Positions 59,951 to 64,000 of a DNA stretch of 64,000 nt are shown here, in pieces; within the stretch, counting starts at the first letter, position 1; each line of letters begins with the position of its first letter. The DNA is from an uncultured Lachnospiraceae bacterium (lineage in GTDB: Bacteria > Bacillota > Clostridia > Lachnospirales > Lachnospiraceae), in contig CATJIO010000126.1 of assembly GCA_949740725.1 (NCBI GenBank), forward strand, positions 1 through 64,000, in the 5' to 3' direction. Under the pieces are notes generated by a model. It did not search any database. It worked only from the letters and a program-made list of their open reading frames with translations, and had not been told where the DNA came from. The position numbers were made by a program, and so were the translations under genes.

Positions 59951-61453
59951 ATGATGAGCCAAAGATTTGACGAATTAAAGCAATATCTGGACCGGGCGAT
60001 GGCGCTGCAGGCGGCCCTTCAGCTGTTTGAGTGGGATGACGCTACGGTAGCGCCAAAGGGGGCGGGAAAGCTAACTAGCAATGTAATCCGCATTTTATCT
60101 GGAGAATATTTTCAGGCAGTGAATAATGAGGAGGTAAAGAGCCTGGTGAAGGCCTGCCAGGGGGATGAAAGCCTGACCCAGATCCAGGCGGCCCAGGTTC
60201 GGGAGCTTGCCGAAGAGCTGGAAAAGCTGGACTCTATTCCCAAGGAAGAATATCAGGATTTTGCCCATCTCACCTCAGAGGCTGTCCGGGTGTGGGAGGA
60301 GGCCAAGGAGAAGAATGACTTTCAGCTGTTTGCCCCGACCTTAAAGCAAGTGATTGAATATCAGAAGAAATTTGCCAGCTACCGTGCCAAAGATGGCCAA
60401 AAAAAGTATGATGTGATGCTAAATGACTACGAGCCCGGATTTAATATGGAGCTTTTGGACCGCTTTTTTGATACCATCAAAAAGGAAATCGTTCCCCTCC
60501 TAAAAGCGGTAGCAGACAGCAAGGTGATGGTGCGAAATGACTTTCTCACCGGAGAATTTTCCGATGACCAGCAGGAGAGGATCGGGCGGTTTTTGGCAGA
60601 GTATGTGGGTTTTGACTTTTCCAAAGGCGTGATGGCGGTCAGCGCCCATCCCTTTACCACTAATCTCCACAATAAGGATGTGCGGATAACTACCCATTAT
60701 CATCATAATCTGGACAGCTCCCTCTTTTCCATTATCCACGAGACCGGCCACGCCCTCTACGAGTTCGGCATTCGGGATGATTTGACCCAGACCCTGGTGG
60801 GACAGGGGGCATCCATGGGAATGCACGAGTCACAGTCGCGGTTCTTTGAAAATATTATCGGAAGAAACCGAAGCTTCTGGATCCCTATCTACGAAAAACT
60901 GCAGGAAGTATTTCCTCAGGAACTTTCTGAGATCGGGCTGGACATGTTTGTCAACGGGGTGAATAAAGCGGAACCAGGCTTTATCCGCACGGAAGCAGAT
61001 GAGCTGACCTACAGCCTTCACATTTTAATCCGGTACGAGCTGGAGAAAGAGCTGATCGAGGGAAACCTTTCTGTAGAGGATTTGCCTCAGATGTGGGCGG
61101 ATAAATATGAAGAATATCTTGGCATCCGGCCGGAGAATGTGAGGGAAGGAGTGCTCCAGGATATCCATTGGTCCCAGGGCTCTTTCGGATATTTCCCTTC
61201 CTATGCACTGGGAAGCGCATTCGGCGCACAGCTTTATTACCACATGAAAAAGGTAATGGATTTCGATGGGCTTTTAGCGGAGGGCAAGCTGGAGGTGATC
61301 CGGGACTATCTGCGGGAAAATATCCATCAGTACGGAAAGTTAAAGGACAGCCGGACCATGTTAAAGGAGATTACCGGTGAGGATTTTTGTCCGGAATATT
61401 ATGTAAAGTATCTCAAGGAAAAATACGGAAAGCTGTACCAATTAGATTCTTAA
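59951..61453 (+). CDS. M32-family metallocarboxypeptidase (carboxypeptidase Taq type)
   Basis: 500 residues from ATG 59951 (AGGAG upstream; in-frame ATG 59921 lacks one). All-helical fold with the zinc site H263-E-T-G-H267 (SIIHETGHALYEFGI), preceded by DVRITTHYHHNLDSSLFS and followed by the family motifs GMHESQSRFFENIIGR (third ligand Glu) and GFIRTEADELTYSLHILIRYELEKELIEGNLSVEDLPQMWADKYEEYLGI. It releases C-terminal amino acids from peptides. Not clearly linked with the acid-catabolism genes upstream. Confidence 0.94.
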   Translation: MMSQRFDELKQYLDRAMALQAALQLFEWDDATVAPKGAGKLTSNVIRILSGEYFQAVNNEEVKSLVKACQGDESLTQIQAAQVRELAEELEKLDSIPKEEYQDFAHLTSEAVRVWEEAKEKNDFQLFAPTLKQVIEYQKKFASYRAKDGQKKYDVMLNDYEPGFNMELLDRFFDTIKKEIVPLLKAVADSKVMVRNDFLTGEFSDDQQERIGRFLAEYVGFDFSKGVMAVSAHPFTTNLHNKDVRITTHYHHNLDSSLFSIIHETGHALYEFGIRDDLTQTLVGQGASMGMHESQSRFFENIIGRNRSFWIPIYEKLQEVFPQELSEIGLDMFVNGVNKAEPGFIRTEADELTYSLHILIRYELEKELIEGNLSVEDLPQMWADKYEEYLGIRPENVREGVLQDIHWSQGSFGYFPSYALGSAFGAQLYYHMKKVMDFDGLLAEGKLEVIRDYLRENIHQYGKLKDSRTMLKEITGEDFCPEYYVKYLKEKYGKLYQLDS

Positions 61454-61462
61454 ACTTCACAG

Positions 61463-61490
61463 AAAGGGGGCTGGCAAGCCCCCTTTTTTT
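61463..61490 (+). terminator. Terminator after the M32 peptidase
   Basis: AAAGGGGGCT...AGCCCCCTTT with a 4-base loop (GGCA) and a run of seven Ts. The next gene's RBS follows within 25 bp. Confidence 0.92.
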
Positions 61491-61521
61491 GTGATATACT
61501 AAACCCCAAGGAGATGATAAC

Positions 61522-61974
61522 ATGAAATTAAAGGCTTATGAACACAAGACACAATACTATGAAACAGACCAGATGGGAATCATCCATCATTCCAATTATA
61601 TCCGCTGGTTTGAGGAGGCCAGGACAGATTTAATGCGTCAGATGGGGATTGGCTACGAGGAGATGGAGGAGCATGGGATTATCAGTCCGGTGCTTTCCCT
61701 GACCTGTGAGTACAAGTCCATGACCCGGTTTGGCGATACGGTTTTGATTATCCCTATATTAAAGTTTTATAATGGGGTTAAAATGACCATCGAGTATTCG
61801 GTGACGGATAAAGAGAGCGGGGAACTCCGCTGTGTGGGCGAGACCAAGCACTGTTTTCTGGGAAGGGATGGCAAGCCGATTTCCCTAAAGAAATCTTATC
61901 TGGAGATGGATCAAATGTTTCAGGGGGCAGGTAAGGACAGCCAGGAAGGGCATAGCAGCGGGAAAGAAAAATAG
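61522..61974 (+). CDS. Acyl-CoA thioesterase (4HBT hot-dog family)
   Basis: 150 residues, AAGGAGATG before the start. YYETDQMGIIHHSNYIRWFEEARTDLMRQMG contains the catalytic Asp and substrate-binding residues of the 4-hydroxybenzoyl-CoA thioesterase/YbgC type; GDTVLIIPILKFYNGVKMTIEYSV forms the long beta strands. It hydrolyses a short acyl-CoA or aryl-CoA. First gene of a short run with the oxidoreductase and the phosphatase. Confidence 0.9.
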   Translation: MKLKAYEHKTQYYETDQMGIIHHSNYIRWFEEARTDLMRQMGIGYEEMEEHGIISPVLSLTCEYKSMTRFGDTVLIIPILKFYNGVKMTIEYSVTDKESGELRCVGETKHCFLGRDGKPISLKKSYLEMDQMFQGAGKDSQEGHSSGKEK

Positions 61975-62001
61975 GCAAATAAAGGGGAAGGGATTAGGAC
62001 A

Positions 62002-62988
62002 ATGAAGCTGGGCGTAGTGGGCAATGGGATGATTGTGAAACGGCTTTTGGAGGATGTGGAGGCTGTCAGGGGGATTCAGCTGAAGGCTATCTGCGTGCGC
62101 AGAGGCAGCCTGGATCAGGGCCGGGAGCTGGCGGATCGGTATAAGATCCGGGAAATCTATACGGATTACTCCGTCTTTTTAACCAGGACAGACATTGATA
62201 CGGTGTATATCGGGATTATCAGCAGCCTGCATTACCAGTATGCCAGGGAAGCGCTTCTGGCGGGGAAGCATGTGATCTGCGAAAAGCCCTTTACCACAGA
62301 GTATGACGAAGCGGAGGATCTGATCCGCCTGGCGAAAGGGAAGAAGTTATTTTTGTGGGAGGCATGTAAGATTCCCTACTCCCGGAATTTCCAGGCAGTG
62401 AAGAAGAATCTGGGCCGTGTAGGTACGGTGAAGCTGGTGCAGTGCAATTATTCCAGACGCTCCAGCCGGTATGACGCCTATAAAGCGGGGACGGTGCTTC
62501 CGGCCTTTGACCCGGAGCTGTCCGGCGGGTGCCTCTACGACATTAATATGTATAATCTTCACTTTACCGCCGCCCTTTTTGGCCGTCCGAAGTGGATACG
62601 CTACGCGGCAAATCTTGGTTACAACGGCATTGACACCTCTGGGGTGATTACCATGGGTTATGACGGTTTTCAGGCAGTGTGTTGCGGGTCCAAGGATTCG
62701 GATAGCCCCTGCTTCGGCCTGGTGCAGGGAGACGAGGGCTGTCTGAGGGTAGAGGGGCCGGTTAGCTCCTGCAGCCGGACGGAGTTTTTTCACCATGGTT
62801 CCTGTAAGGTGCTCAGCGAGGATACTCAGCCAGGGAGTTTGACCCCGGAGATGAGGGAGTTTGAACGGCAGCTGTCCCAGGGAGATTATCAGGCTTGCTA
62901 TGATCTGCTGGGTCAGACCTTGTTGGTGATGGAGCTGCTGGTAACTGCCCGAAAGGATGCCGGGATAGTGTTTGGAACGGATATGTAG
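62002..62988 (+). CDS. Gfo/Idh/MocA-family oxidoreductase
   Basis: 328 residues. Rossmann start LGVVGNGMIVKRLLEDVEAV, IYTDYSVFLTRTDIDTVYIGIISSLHYQYAREALLAGKHVICEKPFTTEYDEA with the EKP motif (Lys catalytic), then LSGGCLYDINMYNLHFTAALFG, where relatives have GG-x3-D-x3-H. It oxidises or reduces a sugar or sugar acid with NAD(P). Shares its last base with the start of the next gene (TAGTG). Confidence 0.9.
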   Translation: MKLGVVGNGMIVKRLLEDVEAVRGIQLKAICVRRGSLDQGRELADRYKIREIYTDYSVFLTRTDIDTVYIGIISSLHYQYAREALLAGKHVICEKPFTTEYDEAEDLIRLAKGKKLFLWEACKIPYSRNFQAVKKNLGRVGTVKLVQCNYSRRSSRYDAYKAGTVLPAFDPELSGGCLYDINMYNLHFTAALFGRPKWIRYAANLGYNGIDTSGVITMGYDGFQAVCCGSKDSDSPCFGLVQGDEGCLRVEGPVSSCSRTEFFHHGSCKVLSEDTQPGSLTPEMREFERQLSQGDYQACYDLLGQTLLVMELLVTARKDAGIVFGTDM

Positions 62989-63572
62989 TGGAATTTCATG
63001 ATTTTTTCATAGAAAGAATAGGTACAGAAAGAATGGGAATAGAATTTTGGATTCTTCATCAGCTGCAGAAGCTTCACGGGCCAATTTTGGATGAACTGAT
63101 GGTGATGATTACCTTTCTAGGAGATAAGGGATGGGTGTGGATCGCCACAGGCCTGATTTTATGTGCGCATCCAAGGACAAGGCCATGTGGAATCGGGGTG
63201 CTGCTTTCTCTTTTGGCAGGATTCCTTCTGGGGAACTGCCTGTTAAAGAATCTGGTGCACCGCAGCCGGCCTTGCTGGCTGGCGGAGCCGGAGCTTCCTC
63301 TGTTAATCGCTGTCCCTGGGGATTATTCCTTTCCTTCTGGCCACACCCTAGCCAGCGTTGAGTCAGCGGTTACTATCTATTTCTATCGTAAAAAATGGGG
63401 GATTGCCGCACTGGCGCTGGCCGCGCTGATCGGGTTTTCCAGGCTGTATCTTTTCGTCCATTTTCCCACCGATGTGCTGGCAGGCCTTCTCCTGGGGATA
63501 GGAATCGCCTTTGGGGTTCACTGGGGAATGGAGCAATACAGGGAAAAACGGGAAATGTGTAAAGATGCATAA
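62988..63572 (+). CDS. PAP2-family membrane phosphatase
   Basis: 194 residues from GTG 62988, overlapping the upstream stop; ATG 63033 (MGIEFWILHQLQ) is a likelier N-terminus by comparison with relatives, but neither has a strong RBS. Motifs KNLVHRSRP (K-x6-R-P), PSGHTLAS and SRLYLFVHFPTD (S-R-x5-H-x3-D) complete the acid-phosphatase site. Five to six membrane helices. It may dephosphorylate undecaprenyl pyrophosphate or a phosphatidate. Confidence 0.9.
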   Translation: MEFHDFFIERIGTERMGIEFWILHQLQKLHGPILDELMVMITFLGDKGWVWIATGLILCAHPRTRPCGIGVLLSLLAGFLLGNCLLKNLVHRSRPCWLAEPELPLLIAVPGDYSFPSGHTLASVESAVTIYFYRKKWGIAALALAALIGFSRLYLFVHFPTDVLAGLLLGIGIAFGVHWGMEQYREKREMCKDA

Positions 63573-63602
63573 AACGCCCTTATACAGAAAGCAGGTGGCA
63601 AT

Positions 63603-64000
63603 ATGGATGAACGGTTGACCGAGGTGCTTCCAGGCCTCTACCGGCTGGTGCTCTCCAGCAATTATAATAACATTAACAAAATTAATATTTTTATCCTACC
63701 AGGGAAGAATCCAAAGAAGGATCGAAGCCTGGTTGTGGATGTGGGTTTTCACGACGAGGACTGTATGGTAAAGCTGGAGCGGGCCATGAAGAGCTTGGGA
63801 ATCCCATTTCCTAAGCTGGATGTATTTCTCACCCATAAGCATCAGGATCACTGCGGATTGGCTCACACCGTGGAACGGATGGGGGCTAAGATCTATATGA
63901 GTCCAGGGGAAGGAAGACACCATTACGACTGTCTCCATTATAATGAGCAGAGCTATCAGGATCAGGCCAGCGTCCTTAGGTATGCGGGAATTACTATGGA
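63603..64000 (+). CDS. Metallo-beta-lactamase-fold hydrolase (cut by window end)
   Basis: The frame opens at ATG 63603 after AGCAGGTGG and is still open at 64000 (132 codons seen). VLPGLYRLVLSSNYNNINKINIFILPGKN, LVVDVGFHDED and DVFLTHKHQDHCGLAH, with THKHQDH as the HxHxDH metal motif, identify the fold. The remaining metal ligands and product length lie outside the window. Confidence 0.88.
   Translation, partial: MDERLTEVLPGLYRLVLSSNYNNINKINIFILPGKNPKKDRSLVVDVGFHDEDCMVKLERAMKSLGIPFPKLDVFLTHKHQDHCGLAHTVERMGAKIYMSPGEGRHHYDCLHYNEQSYQDQASVLRYAGITM

Noticed and set aside
1..64000. CRISPR arrays, rRNA or tRNA genes, riboswitches
   Set aside because: No regularly spaced repeats, no tRNA cloverleaf or rRNA-like stretches, and no recognisable riboswitch core were seen on reading the intergenic regions.

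Overview
The window reads as chromosome of a Clostridia (Firmicutes) gut anaerobe, most likely a Lachnospiraceae of the Enterocloster/Hungatella/Lachnoclostridium type. Evidence is the DUF4364, DUF5717 and DUF5716 proteins, strong AGGAGG ribosome binding sites, a choline-binding-type surface protein, an LPXTG protein, a mucinase-like M60 peptidase, TRAP transport and CoA-dependent acid catabolism. The genus is inferred from gene content only. No rRNA, tRNA or CRISPR was seen.

Layout. 1-900: remains of mobile genes (an internally deleted Rpn nuclease and a decayed IS3 transposase). 1171-4470: a recombinase module. An intact tyrosine recombinase (1491-3194) is bracketed by two 29-bp recombination-site-like sequences (1253-1281 and 3319-3347). 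Each has 11-bp arms around a 7-bp spacer, and the two spacers are exact reverse complements, the arrangement expected for inversion of the 2-kb segment carrying the recombinase. A second recombinase-like gene (3493-4470) has lost catalytic residues and ends before the tyrosine. 4600-16400: a strikingly AT-rich polysaccharide cluster in one direction: five or six glycosyltransferases including a GT6 (ABO-type) enzyme with an NAN motif, a Wzy-like polymerase, a pyruvyl transferase, a Wzx flippase whose 5' end is frameshifted, an FrhB-like protein, an acyltransferase pseudogene and a detached ferredoxin domain. 16.6-19.6 kb: IS256 remnant, a 152-bp GC-rich palindromic repeat, a membrane/HEPN-like gene and a decayed hypothetical gene.

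19.7-28.1 kb: core Lachnospiraceae genes: hemerythrin/CheX-like, DUF4364, and the DUF5717-DUF5716-TPR operon whose second gene has an Hsp70/actin-type fold signature; then a Nudix hydrolase. 28.1-42.2 kb: cell-surface functions: a 1927-residue dockerin/M60/FN3 protein with no cell-wall anchor followed by a cell-wall-binding-repeat protein, then a BTAD regulator with a 57-codon overlapping ORF, an O-antigen-ligase-like protein, an amidase and a large LPXTG protein with Cna-B-like domains.

42.3-59.8 kb: a dense catabolic locus: TRAP transporter (DctP, DctQ, DctM), a PL22-like oligogalacturonate lyase, an AraC-type response regulator, an extra TRAP binding protein, three MaoC-like proteins (only the third keeps the catalytic Asp/His), a fumarate-reductase-like flavoprotein, two paralogous CoA-transferases, a crotonase, a cupin, an SDR and a DUF2264 protein. 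Near-identical 26-bp operators sit 7 bp downstream of the -10 boxes of two of its promoters, and a weaker copy lies before the response regulator, so the locus looks like one regulon. I read it as uptake of a carboxylate (possibly plant-derived uronate-like), CoA activation, hydration/dehydration and redox steps; the substrate is unknown. 59.9-64 kb: ordinary metabolic genes (M32 carboxypeptidase, thioesterase, Gfo/Idh oxidoreductase, PAP2 phosphatase) and a metallo-beta-lactamase-fold gene cut by the window edge.
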